64,000 nucleotides of DNA from Porpolomopsis calyptriformis (lineage: Eukaryota; Basidiomycota; Agaricomycetes; Agaricales; Hygrophoraceae), in NCBI GenBank assembly GCA_951640195.1, contig OX621171.1:620001-684000 (forward strand). Direction: 5' to 3'. Position numbers and translations under genes: made by a program. Below, piece by piece: positions 43,901 to 55,600 of this stretch. Under the pieces are notes generated by a model. The model made no database searches. It worked only from the letters and a program-made list of their open reading frames with translations, and was not told the DNA's origin. The number at the start of each line of letters is the position of its first letter. Positions within the stretch are counted from its first letter, which is position 1.

Positions 43901-46900
43901 GGGATGTTGGAAGACGGTGTTCATCATTTCCTGCATCTCGGATGGCAAAATTCGGGAGTAGTTCCTTGAAACCTCTGAGGCAATGGTACTGAGGCAAAGG
44001 AGAGAGCGCGCAATCTATGCCAGAAAACTCACAAAAGGGGTGGCCGGCTACAGCTCATAACAAATCGCAATAAAGCTTGTCGTTGCCCATGATCGAAAGT
44101 GTTTACAACCTACACAAGGATTGAACAAAAAACTACGAGAATGAACACTCTGCTATACGACTCACATTCCAGAAGGACACGATGGTGAGCTCTTCATCAT
44201 CATAGACACCCCCGTAAACTGTATATTTCCTCAGATCATCAAGATCAACGGGCGAATTGACACCACCAAGTAAAATCTGGACCTCCTGTTGGTTGAACAT
44301 CCTGAGAGAACGGGCCACTTGAGGCTGACAAGGATGAACATCATTCTGGCGCAATGCTTACCATAGCCACTTTGGATCAATCATCTCTGAAAGTCCTTCG
44401 AAGAATGCTTCGCATTGATATTTGATCTGTCTGCTCAGACGGTAGTGTGAGATAAGATGGATGTACTGCAATCTATTGTCGCGGGTAACAGCAATGTTGC
44501 TGCCATCTGGTATCAGGTTCAACGTCTTTACCACTCCGAATTCTCCATAAACACCGTCAGCCAATGTTTCTTTTTTAAAAAAAAGATTTGATATGCATAC
44601 CTTCGACAGCAACAGTAAAATTAAGAGACAAGTCTTCGGGATTTCCGGCGTAGTGCTTCAAGAAAACAAGGCCCTGGTACAAGTTGGGATCAAGTGACGC
44701 CAGGTCATCCAAGAAGCTCTGTCTCTCCAGCCACTGGAATGGATCATGTCAGTGAGGCCATAAGTGACGACGATATCGCGTAACATTGAAATGTACTTTG
44801 GCAAGAAAGAATCCTGCGAATGCAACGTCAACCAAGATTCCCTCGTAAAGCGCTTTGCCCAGAATTCGACCAATGAAGCGATACCAATTAAGACTGTGTA
44901 CTGTAAACCAACCAAGGTTCAGTAACTCGGACACGGGAAAGATAAGGACGACACTTGCGTTCTTTTGCATATGCGTGAAGATTTGGATAAAGCTCGTTTT
45001 TCTGGGTTGCAAGCCATAACCCACGATCGGTATCAAAGACTTCTTTGCAGAGCGATGTGAAAAATTCCTTGAACACCCCTCCGCCATCAATTCCAGCCCT
45101 AAATATAATTTCGTATCAGCCCCGAAAAACGGAATCCGGGTAAACTCACTCCACTTGTCCGAACTGGTCGATGAACGTAATCTCTATAGGCAATTTCAAG
45201 TTCACCTCCCCTAGCTTATCGAAACCATCCTGAGCAACACTTCCCCTCCTCACACGCACCCGCGCCTTTTCCCCAAAGAAATGGTCTCAGATAGTACCTC
45301 GACCAACCCTATCGCTTACAACGAAATGTCGGAAAATTGATACCCGTATCTCGAACGGAATAGCAAATGGAATATTATTGGGGACTCCAAGCCGGGGTGA
45401 CATGTAGGGTATTTGTCGCTTCGAGAGGGGACGTGATTCGGTAGGGGTGGAAAGCTGTTGCTCTTCGAAACTGGATACCGTTCAATTTAGCGACTGTGGT
45501 ACGCTCGAAAAAAAATGAGGAAACAAACACGGCAGCATCGATGAAAGACTGCATGTTGATTTGTGAACTGACAAGCCAGTGACCTCATGGCGTGAACGGC
45601 CTCTTTGAGCTATAAAACCAGTCGCGCGTCATTGAACCGGCGTAGGACATCGAGGTGATAAGGCTCACTCTCTCGCGTGTATGGCCAATAAAAATTTAGT
45701 TACCTTCTCCCGCACTCTTTCCCATTTAATGTTAATGTCTGGCACTCCACCTTCCTGGACATTTGTCTGGTCCTCTCGCCAATACAATGTGAATGCGATA
45801 TTCAACAGCCTTCGTGATAGAGATGTGGCTTCATCCAGGGTAAGCGGATTACGTGGCGCCGTTGGAGTCGCTGCGTTAGAGAAAAATTCGTCGTCACCCA
45901 TGGTGAGAAGAGACTGTGTGTATAATTCGGCGAGGAACAAGATCGGTGGCCAAGAGGTGGCGTACGCAATATCTAGATAACGGTTAGAAATGTTTTTGGT
46001 GTTACGAACTAGCACACAGCATACCCATTGATGTATTGTGGCTGTCGTCTTGACCGAGAAGTGAGCTTCGTACATAACCGCGATAAACCTCGCGCACAAA
46101 TCCCCCATTAGTATACACCAATACGGTGCTCAAAATCTCATCTTTTCGTGCAGGCCAGTTCGTGTTCAACGCGAGTAGAAACGAAATTAAACTTGCCTGC
46201 GTCATGGGATGGTGATGACAGGCAGTCATTAAGGTGTTTAGATGGGGTGGGGATGGCAGAGTCTCAAGGCGTTTGCGAGTTCGGGCATCTAGAGGCGGTA
46301 ATACATGGCTAGAGGAAGCCGATGCTAAGACAGTTACACGAGAATCTGGCTCTGATTCGGAGTCGGAATCGTCCGCGACCCATGAGCGTTCAGTACCACT
46401 GGAGCTGCGAGGTTCCGGTGGGGAGAGTGCATTTTGTGGAAGAGAATGGAGGAGCAGTCAAGAGCTGGAGGTAAGAATCAAAGGAAGAAGACGATAGCTT
46501 TGAATATCGCGGTGGCACGAATGTAACAAGGTTGGCGATGAGGTAAATTTTTGACTCTATTGATAAGCGGTCTCTGATGATCGGGATTGAGGATAATAGG
46601 ATATCCAAGGAGGAAAAGGGGAGTCGAGAAGATAATTCTGTCAATGTTGCAAGCGGGAGCCTGTTTGGAAGCAACAGAATGGCAAGAACGGCTGACACCG
46701 TTGCCTCTAAACATTCACGGCACACATCTGGCGATGATACGACAAACGTGAACGGAGGCAACGTCACGAGGGATATTAACAAAGGTAAACTTTGGGATGA
46801 TTTGGATGCCAAAGGCTGAAAGAATGCGAGATTAGCTAGCCAAGGTAACTAGAGTGGCGACTCACGATGGCCGTGATGGATGTTGCTAGATACTCGTACA

Positions 46901-47045
46901 GATTTCGGTGAAGCAAATACCTCGTAAGTTCACTGCATATCCCAAGTTCCAGGGGCCCAAGATTCCGAACGACTATAGAGGGAGAGAGGCAGGTGGCTTG
47001 ATAAAACCTTTTGTGCTTCCAAAGAGAGAAACCAAAAATCAATCA
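43901..47045 (-). pseudogene. HUL5: HUL5/UBE3C-type HECT E3 ligase, truncated at both ends
   Basis: Minus-strand exons: [20 protein letters not shown] (about 46950), LPPFTFVVSSPDVCREC, LPNRLPLATLTELSSRLPFS, LLTMGDDEFFSNA, RNPLTLDEATSLSRRLLNIA, FTLYWREDQTNVQ, then the HECT domain: QDGFDKLGEVNLKLPIEI, GIDGGGVFKEFFTSLCKEVF, YRFIGRILGKALYEGILVDV, YDDEELTIVSFWN, RFVMSCSRPPLL and GFKELLPNFAIRDAGND. It ends at RLPTS: the TCxN segment carrying the catalytic cysteine, expected next, is missing. About 230 N-terminal residues (IQ region) are also missing; 47045 joins the end of SEC26. A TGA (45287-45289) interrupts GTI*DHFFGEK. HECT ligases transfer ubiquitin through that cysteine, so this product would be inactive. 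Confidence 0.9.
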
Positions 47046-47084
47046 CAACGAGCCCTGTATATGAAAGGAAACTGAAACCCTCAC

Positions 47085-49990
47085 CCATCATAATACGGTC
47101 ACCCAATGAAAGTGCAATTCCTTGCGTTTTACTCCGAATACGGACATGCCCAGTGATGGTCCCCATCTCCGTCTTTTCGATACTCAAATTCGCGAGAGCA
47201 TCCTCGCCTGCAACAAGAAACCATCCATGATTCAAAAAAGGGATAGCAGCCAGAAAATAGAGTGGACCTCACCAAATAAGCTGCGTGCATACATGTTCGC
47301 CGATAGGAAATCACAATTTCCCGAGGTAGCGCCTTCCGGTGTCAAGCAGGACATATTTGTGGCCTTCATGACATGCTTCAAGTAATCTCGGGGATCCCTA
47401 GATAAGCAAAACACAACTCTGAGCCGGAGGACGGCCCACGGAGGGGTGAAAAAAAAATGACTCACGATATCGTGGTATTCACATTGACTCTGTTCTCCCA
47501 CTCAAATTCAGTCCACATACTCCGGAACTGAATGGAAAAAAAAATCATTCGAGCTTACGAATGTGGTGCACGTAATTTCCACTTACCTGTGCTTCATTGC
47601 AGTGCGCGGGTTTGATATAGTCCATGATGTCTATGTGAATATCATTCAGAATGATGCAGGCTTCTGACATGTTGCTCCCCTCCCAGAGGATGCTGCCAAA
47701 TATGACGCCAGTCTCGGTCGATGAAACCTAAACAGTGTCCAGAGCAGACCGACCAATCATCAGATATTTCGCCTTGCAGAGAAAATGACATGTGTTTGCG
47801 CACCTTGATGGTAGCTTTTATGCTCTGGAATCCATGAGGGGCAATGGTATAAACCGACGGTCGTTCAACAATTTTTAAATCCCCAACGTCGCAAAGTCCA
47901 AACAAAGATTCTGCAGAGTATTCGGGGTCTGATTCACAAGCAGAACATCTGGCGAGAATGATCGTGAGAAGCAACAAAGGACGAATCGCTTAACCAACCT
48001 AACATGATATCAAAACCATGCATCTTGACGTACGCCTCAGCATATATAGGATCAGAAAAGCCTGATTCAAGAAAGTTGAGTAAGGCTGTTTACTTAACTA
48101 ATAAACGAGACGAACCTGTGAGCTGAGAAATACGGCTGAGATTAGAAATGAAGTCTTCGTGCGATTCCCCTGCCCCAGTAGCCCTCCCGACGTCCTCGTC
48201 GTACTACAATTAGACGTATTAGTGACGATCTCGTATCTGGAACGAAATTCATCACATCGATCGCATCATCTGCCGCTTTCCTGGAGAACTGTCTAAACAG
48301 CAAGAGGTCGTCAACTTGCACAACGGCTGCCTTCGTAGACTCCGCCTCCTTCTTCTCTGTCGCCTTCTTCTACGACCGAATTTCAGCATCAGGCAAAGGC
48401 AAAGAAGCAGGTCGATGAGAAAAAGTACACTAACTTCCCGTGCAGTCAGCATCTTGGAGTATGCAGCCTTTGTGTCCTTCAGGAAAATTTGGCGAACGGA
48501 AGGGGACTCTTCAAGCTCGCTCAGGGTCTGTATGCAATTGAGGATACGCTCGTTCGAATCCTCGTCAATTTGCGCGGTCACAAACTTGGACTGTCCGACA
48601 TGAAAGATAGATGTCATGACCAACATCGCCTGTCGGACCATAATTCAGTTCCCACCCATCCTCCCAAAAAGAACTTGCAAAAAAAAAAAAAACTTCAGCA
48701 CGCAGCGTGTTCGCCGCAGTTTGATCCTTCGTCTGACGGGCGAATCGTAAAATCATTTTCGTCAGCGTCGCAGCCAACACAGCACCAGTGAAGAAATCTC
48801 CGCCCAAGATAAGCGCTAAGAAGGGATAGGGGGAAATTATTTCAGTGGACTAGATCAACATACTACACCTCTGATCGACTCACTTCTCAGAGGTGGCTTA
48901 GCGGCCGCCTTGACTGCTTCCAACCGCGCAGCAGATGTGCTCGTAAAGGCCGTCTCAGTTGCATACGTCCCATCCGCCAAGACTCTCGGCCTCCCCCCCC
49001 CTCCCTCCGCTCTGGTTTTTTCCTTGTCCTTCTCTCCATCCCTAGCCTCGCCTTCCTCGCCACCCTCACCCGCTTCATCCAACAACCGTTGCTCTGACGC
49101 TAATATCGGGATCTCTCCCAACACCTTTCTAATCTCCTGCATTGCCACCTGGATATCTGCAACGCTCTCGATGTACTCGCCTAAGATCCACAGCACACCG
49201 CGGAAGACCTTGCCAGACTTGATCTCTCCAAGGGTTTGGTGTAACTTTTCGCAGATTGTCTGTCGTAGGTGAGGGAACCTTTCCACTACCTCGCTTTTTT
49301 GAGGGAAAAAAAAATTCAGTCAGTGATGGCACTTGATAGCTATTTACGCACCGGACAAACGCGACCACATCGAGCGCAGAAGGATTGCTTGAGTCACCTA
49401 GAAACTCCATCAACACATGCACAACGCTCGCCGCTACTTCGGAAAACTTGATGGCAGTAACATGGATGGATTGGATGAGGAGTTGCCTATACTCGGGGGC
49501 CTAGCATCCAAACACGGTTAGAGATGTACATTGCTGAGAACGATGACATCTCTTACCTTCTCAAAGTCCTGCTCCTGGGTCTTCTGCAGTTGTTTCTTGA
49601 GGAATAGTACAACTTCCTCGACATTCCGACTCGAAGTCATAGTTAGGGCGATGTTAATGGCTTTCAGTCGAACTTCCATGTCGGCACTACTCAACGATAT
49701 AATTTAGAATACCTGGAAGAATAGATGGGGGGCAAAATGAACCTTGAGAGAACCTGAAGGACGTCCATGATAAGACTGTCAAGCACAGGGCTGTGTTTTG
49801 AACGAAGCGCATCTAGACGATCTAGGACAATAAGTTTAACATTGTTATCCGACTCTTTGATGACGAGGTTGGCGAGACATGAAGCGGCGGCTAAAGTGAC
49901 ATCAATGTAAACCTTCTCACCATCGCAGACGTAGTTGAACTTACCTTTCACTGCCGCGGGATTTTGTGTGAGTGTGGTGAGAGTGGTAGC
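47085..49990 (-). pseudogene. SEC26: coatomer subunit beta (SEC26), 5'-truncated
   Basis: Beta-COP of the COPI coat for Golgi-to-ER vesicles. The preserved part starts abruptly at [15 protein letters not shown] (49990), i.e. after about 300 missing residues of the adaptin-like solenoid. It continues with [59 protein letters not shown], an acidic linker, GGDFFTGAVLAATLTKMIL, MLVMTSIFHVGQSKFVTAQ, LNCIQTLSELEESPSVRQIF, then the C-terminal appendage ([65 protein letters not shown]). Introns fit GT-AG. The last few residues are lost where HUL5 sequence begins (about 47085). Exons look undamaged, so truncation is recent. Confidence 0.9.
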
Positions 49991-50023
49991 CGGCCTGGGA
50001 ACGAGACTAATTTGGAACATCAT

Positions 50024-50776
50024 ATGACACCACCCCCTCGCGCAAGGCTCCCGAGACGGACCCCTTCCCCACCTTTAATACCGGGTTTGTTTACGCCCAC
50101 GCCCTCCCCTTCCCTTCTTATCATACCGAATTTATTTACACCAACCCCTTTCCCCCCTTCCCCTCTTATACCGAGTTTATTTACGCCGACCCCCAGCTTC
50201 ATCCCCCGCCCCGACCACACACCTCCTACCGTTCCCCCCCCTTCGTTTGGTTCACAGCAGACACCCAATGAGGACGACAGCGTTGAATTTGGACGAACCC
50301 GCCCCGACAAATCCAACCCCTGGAGCGCCTCCCCTCGAAGGTCCGACCCGGACAATTTTGTCGATCTTTTGAACACCCCCAGTCGTTCGTACACCTCAAA
50401 CCCATTCACTCCCAACCTGGGGGACACCCTGCAAGAGACCCTGGACGAAATAGAGCGCACAGGTTCGTCCGCCCCCGACCTGGGGGGCACCTTGTCAGAA
50501 GCCCTAGGCGACACTCACCAGCCAAGCGGTCACGGCATTCACCAGCCAAGCGGTCACGGCATTCACCAGCCAAATGACCATGACACCCAGCAGTCGGGCG
50601 ACCACGAGCAATCAGATAGCTCTGAGCCTCAAACGGTCCGGCTACGAAGACGACCTGGACGGCCCAAAGGGAGTCGCACCCGGAAATCATACGATTTCCC
50701 TCAGGAAGTTGTGAGATACAGACGGATGGAACCAAAACGGCCCCATCACGCAGCAACCAGGTCAAAGTGTCAATGA
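50024..50776 (+). CDS. Pro-rich protein with AT-hook (hypothetical)
   Basis: From [20 protein letters not shown] the frame runs 250 codons: a Pro/Thr/Phe-rich repeat ([17 protein letters not shown] and variants, four times), then DNPxN-type acidic text, three copies of [12 protein letters not shown] octapeptide (about 50517-50570), and [19 protein letters not shown], an AT-hook (RRPGRPKGS) that binds the minor groove of AT DNA, followed by a basic end. It opens 34 bp from the broken end of SEC26 and stops 18 bp before the right arm of the inverted repeat, so it fills the gap between two breakpoints. Similar AT-hook, low-complexity frames occur in fungal transposons. The upstream ATG at 49964 lies inside antisense SEC26 and is unlikely. 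Confidence 0.5.
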   Translation: MTPPPRARLPRRTPSPPLIPGLFTPTPSPSLLIIPNLFTPTPFPPSPLIPSLFTPTPSFIPRPDHTPPTVPPPSFGSQQTPNEDDSVEFGRTRPDKSNPWSASPRRSDPDNFVDLLNTPSRSYTSNPFTPNLGDTLQETLDEIERTGSSAPDLGGTLSEALGDTHQPSGHGIHQPSGHGIHQPNDHDTQQSGDHEQSDSSEPQTVRLRRRPGRPKGSRTRKSYDFPQEVVRYRRMEPKRPHHAATRSKCQ

Positions 50777-50794
50777 AGGGCTGAGAAAGGCTGC

Positions 50795-52150
50795 CGTGTG
50801 AGGAGGGGAAGTGTTGCTCAGGATGGTTTCGATAAGCTAGGGGAGGTGAACTTGAAATTGCCTATAGAGATTACGTTCATCAACCAGTTCGGACAAGTGG
50901 AGTGAGTTTACCCAGATTCCGTTTTTCGGGGCTGATACGAAATTATATTTAGGGCTGGAATTGATGGCGGAGGGGTGTTCAAGGAATTTTTCACATCGCT
51001 CTGCAAAGAAGTCTTTGATACCGATCGTGGGTTATGGCTTGCAACCCAGAAAAACGAGCTTTATCCAAATCTTCACGCATATGCAAAAGAACGCAAGTGT
51101 CGTCCTTATCTTTCCCGTGTCCGAGTTACTGAACCTTGGTTGGTTTACAGTACACAGTCTTAATTGGTATCGCTTCATTGGTCGAATTCTGGGCAAAGCG
51201 CTTTACGAGGGAATCTTGGTTGACGTTGCATTCGCAGGATTCTTTCTTGCCAAAGTACATTTCAATGTTACGCGATATCGTCGTCACTTATGGCCTCACT
51301 GACATGATCCATTCCAGTGGCTGGAGAGACAGAGCTTCTTGGATGACCTGGCGTCACTTGATCCCAACTTGTACCAGGGCCTTGTTTTCTTGAAGCACTA
51401 CGCCGGAAATCCCGAAGACTTGTCTCTTAATTTTACTGTTGCTGTCGAAGGTATGCATATCAAATCTTTTTTTTAAAAAAGAAACATTGGCTGACGGTGT
51501 TTATGGAGAATTCGGAGTGGTAAAGACGTTGAACCTGATACCAGATGGCAGCAACATTGCTGTTACCCGCGACAATAGATTGCAGTACATCCATCTTATC
51601 TCACACTACCGTCTGAGCAGACAGATCAAATATCAATGCGAAGCATTCTTCGAAGGACTTTCAGAGATGATTGATCCAAAGTGGCTATGGTAAGCATTGC
51701 GCCAGAATGATGTTCATCCTTGTCAGCCTCAAGTGGCCCGTTCTCTCAGGATGTTCAACCAACAGGAGGTCCAGATTTTACTTGGTGGTGTCAATTCGCC
51801 CGTTGATCTTGATGATCTGAGGAAATATACAGTTTACGGGGGTGTCTATGATGATGAAGAGCTCACCATCGTGTCCTTCTGGAATGTGAGTCGTATAGCA
51901 GAGTGTTCATTCTCGTAGTTTTTTGTTCAATCCTTGTGTAGGTTGTAAACACTTTCGATCATGGGCAACGACAAGCTTTATTGCGATTTGTTATGAGCTG
52001 TAGCCGGCCACCCCTTTTGTGAGTTTTCTGGCATAGATTGCGCGCTCTCTCCTTTGCCTCAGTACCATTGCCTCAGAGGTTTCAAGGAACTACTCCCGAA
52101 TTTTGCCATCCGAGATGCAGGAAATGATGAACACCGTCTTCCAACATCCC
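50795..52150 (+). pseudogene. HUL5: HECT-domain fragment of HUL5 (right copy)
   Basis: Starts at the arm edge with VRRGSVAQDGFDKLGEV and continues through the same HECT exons as the left copy to RLPTS. All predicted peptides from 50961 onward equal those of the left copy; one difference is ITFINQFGQ against ITFIDQFGQ (G-to-A at a CpG). No upstream exons: 50776 and before belong to an unrelated Pro-rich frame. It too lacks the catalytic cysteine. Confidence 0.9.
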
Positions 52151-52352
52151 TGCAGACCTCCCCCGGATTCGTGAACGAGAAGAAGGTGGATCATCTAACG
52201 ATCATCTTGGAGGTCCGTATCATCCTCTTGGCCAACTCATTGCGCAGCCGGTTCAAACACAATTGCCCCTGTTTTTTTCCTCGTTGTCAACTGCAGCTAT
52301 ACACAAAGTCATACGAGTTATTCAAAAAGTACAGTCCGATAAACGGGCAGAA

Positions 52353-52583
52353 TCAGAGCCAAGGCCGGCTGTGTTTGAGTGTCTCGAGTGGGAGGCGGGG
52401 TAGGCAACCGCCTGAATGCTCTGAGCAGGCAAAGTAGAGGAAGTAGGTTGTGAAGGGGACGGAGAGGGTGACGAAAAGGGCGCCCGGAGGACCGAAGAAT
52501 TCGTAGGATTTTGTGCGTTGATTGAGGAGAGGTTTGGAATTGGAAGACACGGTGAGAGATAAGATGAGGAAACGGTTCTGCAC
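52353..52583 (-). pseudogene. ERG24-like sterol reductase first-exon fragment (right copy)
   Basis: Exact inverted copy of 43468-43698 (same frame, same stop). It overlaps on the opposite strand the tail end of the HECT reading frame, which underlines that two gene ends have been joined here. Confidence 0.6.
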
Positions 52584-52622
52584 GTGTTGAGCTTATTACC
52601 CTCCTCCTCGCTGTCGTTGACG

Positions 52623-55600
52623 ATGACCAACATCGTCGACAATCAACCACCATCGTCTTCAACCTTTCTCCCGTATCTTGTCGCTCTCTTGTCCATCTAT
52701 GAGCTTGGTCCTTCGGCGGCTCCAATCCCCAGATACGATGGCCCCACAGATAAACAGATGGATATCATCCTCAGGTCGCTCAGTGCAATGGCGAGACGGA
52801 TGTACACTGCAGAAGACACGCTTGCTTCCATTAAAGCGTCCGAGAGCTGGCAATTGAACGGACCAGATACAAAAAAGAGACGAAGTGTGGGTGATATACC
52901 CTCCTTCACCAACGAGCTTTCACCGCATTCTATCTATCATCACATCATCGCCAACGGTGAGTCCCATCCAAGCAACAATAATGGCACCACCGAACAGGAC
53001 GTCGAAATGGAACCACGAGATGACGACCATCCATCCACCATCCCCTGTCCACCCCCAAATGGCCGCCCGGAACATATCTCCCTCGAAAACCTCACAAGCT
53101 TCGCCCCAACCAAGAACACCCGATACCTTTACACCACAACGGCCTCCGCGCCGGCCTCTTCCCATGGACATCACTCCACCTGCCCGACCTGCGGGAGGGT
53201 CACCACCGACGCCACCACCATGAGACATGTGTATACCGACCCTTCTGTCGGTTTGTCTTCCGTTGCGTTCGAGAGCGGGATGAGTGCCGTCGAGGAGCTG
53301 CGGTTGCTCAAGGCACAAGTCCAAGATGTCGCTCGTGTTTGTAACGCCGTCGCTAGGGGTGACTTATCTCAGAAGATAACCGTGCCAGTACAGGGCGTTG
53401 TCATGGTCCAACTCGAAGACGTTATCAATACTATGGTGCGAATTATTCTATCATAATTCCATTGTACGCTACCGTTATATTGTACATAGGTCAATAAATT
53501 GGGACAGTTAGCTAAGGAGGTTACTCGAGTCAGTCAATAGGTCGGCACAGAAGGGTAAGTGATCTTTTACCACCCCTCGTTGGCTGCAACATGCAGAATT
53601 ACTATTTAGTAAACTCGGCGGACAAGCTCTTGTCCTCGACGTCGAAGGAACCTGGCGAGAACTCACAGGCGTAGTCAACAACCTTGCCGCTAATCTCACT
53701 AGTCAAGTCCGGTCGATTGCAAAAGTCACCAAGGCAGTCGCACTAGGAGACTTGTCCAAGCAGATCGAAGTGGATGCCCGCGGCGAGATCTTAGATTTGA
53801 AGAACACCGTGAACGGTATGGTCGTGCGACTCCGTGCGTTGGCGGCGGAAGTGACGAGGGTGATGCTGGAAGTAGGCAGTCAAGGGAAGCTCGGGGGGCA
53901 AGCGCATGTTCCAGACGTGGAAGGTGTTTGGTTCGAGCTTGTCAGGAATGTAAGTGTCTATTTTTGAGTTTTTGAGTGGATGTACGGTTGCCTTATCTCA
54001 TTCTTATAAAAGGTCAATCGAATGTGCTCAAGTTTAACCGATCAAGTTCGCTCGATTGCTCATGTCACCATCACTGTAGCCAAGGGCGACCTTACACAGA
54101 AGATTGAGATACTTGTCGAGGGGGAGATGGCAACGCTCAAAGGAACTGTCAATTCTATGGTGGACCAGTTGAGTGCATTTGCGAGTGAGGTTACGAGGGT
54201 TGCTCTCGAGGTGGGGACTCAAGGAATACTCGGTGGTCAAGCTAGGGTCGAAGGGGTGCAGGGCACTTGGGCCGACCTGACGAGGAATGTTAATGTGCGT
54301 TTGTTCTACTTTCTTGTGATTCTGTAAACACACGCCCCCTTCCTTCTCCAGAAAATGGCAAGCAACTTAACGGATCAAGTGCGTTCCATCTCAGAAGTGA
54401 CGAAAGCCGTGGCGCTGGGCGACCTCGGGAAACTTGTGAACGTCGATGTGCAGGGCGAGATGCTCGATCTGAAGATGACCGTGAATTCCATGGTAGCCCA
54501 GCTGTCGACTCTCGCGAAGGAGGTGACTCGGGTATCACTAGAGGTGGGGACAGAGGGCATTTTAGGTGGGCAGGCGTTTGTTCCGGATGTACAGGGGACG
54601 TGGAAGGTGTGTTGTGTTCTGCGACTTTTTTTTCTCGCTCATTCTATCCCATAGGTTCTCACCGACAACGTGAACCTTATGGCGATGAACTTGACGAATC
54701 AAGTGCGCTCAATCGCCGAGGTTACCAAGGCCGTTGCTGGAGGCGATTTGACGAAGAAGATCGAGGTAGATGTGAGGGGTGAGATTTTGGGACTGAAGGA
54801 GACGGTTAATGGGATGACAGAGAGTTTGAGCCTATTTGCTGATGAGGTTACGCGTGTGGCGAGGGAGGTCGGGACCGAAGGGCGATTAGGAGGGCAAGCC
54901 AGGGTTACAAATGTCGGTGGGACTTGGAAGGTGAGGACCCTACCTCTTGTTTCTCACGAGGGCACTGATGTTGTTGGGTAGGACTTGACAGACAACGTGA
55001 ATGTTATGGCTAACAATGTGTGTTTTCTTGTTTCTTTAGCACCATATTCTGACATTTTCTTTCTGCTCTAGCTCACTTTGCAAGTCCGGACGATTGCCGT
55101 TGCGACCGTACGTCCATCCCACTTTGAGCATTCCATCATTGTCTTTAATGAGCCCATTTGTGCATCCCCTGCTCATATAAACCGCAGTAGTTCGTGGGGA
55201 TCTCACGCAGAAGATCACTGGTGTGTCAGTCTCGGGCGAAATGTTAAGCCTCGTGAACACAATAAACGACATGATTGACCAACTGGCGATATTCGCTGCT
55301 GAGGTGAAGAAAGTAGCGCGCGAGGTCGGGACAGAAGGGAAATTGGGAGTGCAGGCTGAGGTTGGGAACGTGCAGGGTATTTGGCAGGAGATCACGTACG
55401 ACGCCCGTCCCTGTGGTCCAAGTGGTACGTTTACTAATGGCTTCCGTGGTGGTATTTGGATCGGCAGATTATCTGTCAATACCATGGCGGGGAATTTGAC
55501 AACTCAGGTTCGCGGGTTCGCGCAGATATCGGCGGCGGCCATGGACGGCGATTTCACGCGGTTCATCACAGTTAAGGCGAGTGGGGAGATGGACTCGCTC

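Larger units (their letters stand above)
40115..45256 (-). repeat. large inverted repeat, left arm (5.14 kb)
   Basis: Every frame readable here reappears on the opposite strand in 50795-55936. Coordinates of matching points sum to 96051 over most of the arm and to 96052 beyond a one-base indel at 40259-40262. Inner edge: tcacacg at 45250-45256, after which the arms diverge. Outer edge: within the intron donor after the DILDISK codons. Contents: histidine kinase 5' part, ERG24-like exon, HECT domain. Confidence 0.97.

Noticed and set aside
48910..49272. Plus-strand frame rich in Ser/Pro
   Set aside because: Lies antisense to well-conserved SEC26 exons.
52150..52437. Chimeric HECT fusion protein continuing past RLPTS
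   Set aside because: The open frame continues, but downstream residues match nothing in the family and overlap the ERG24-like exon on the other strand; treated as read-through into joined sequence.
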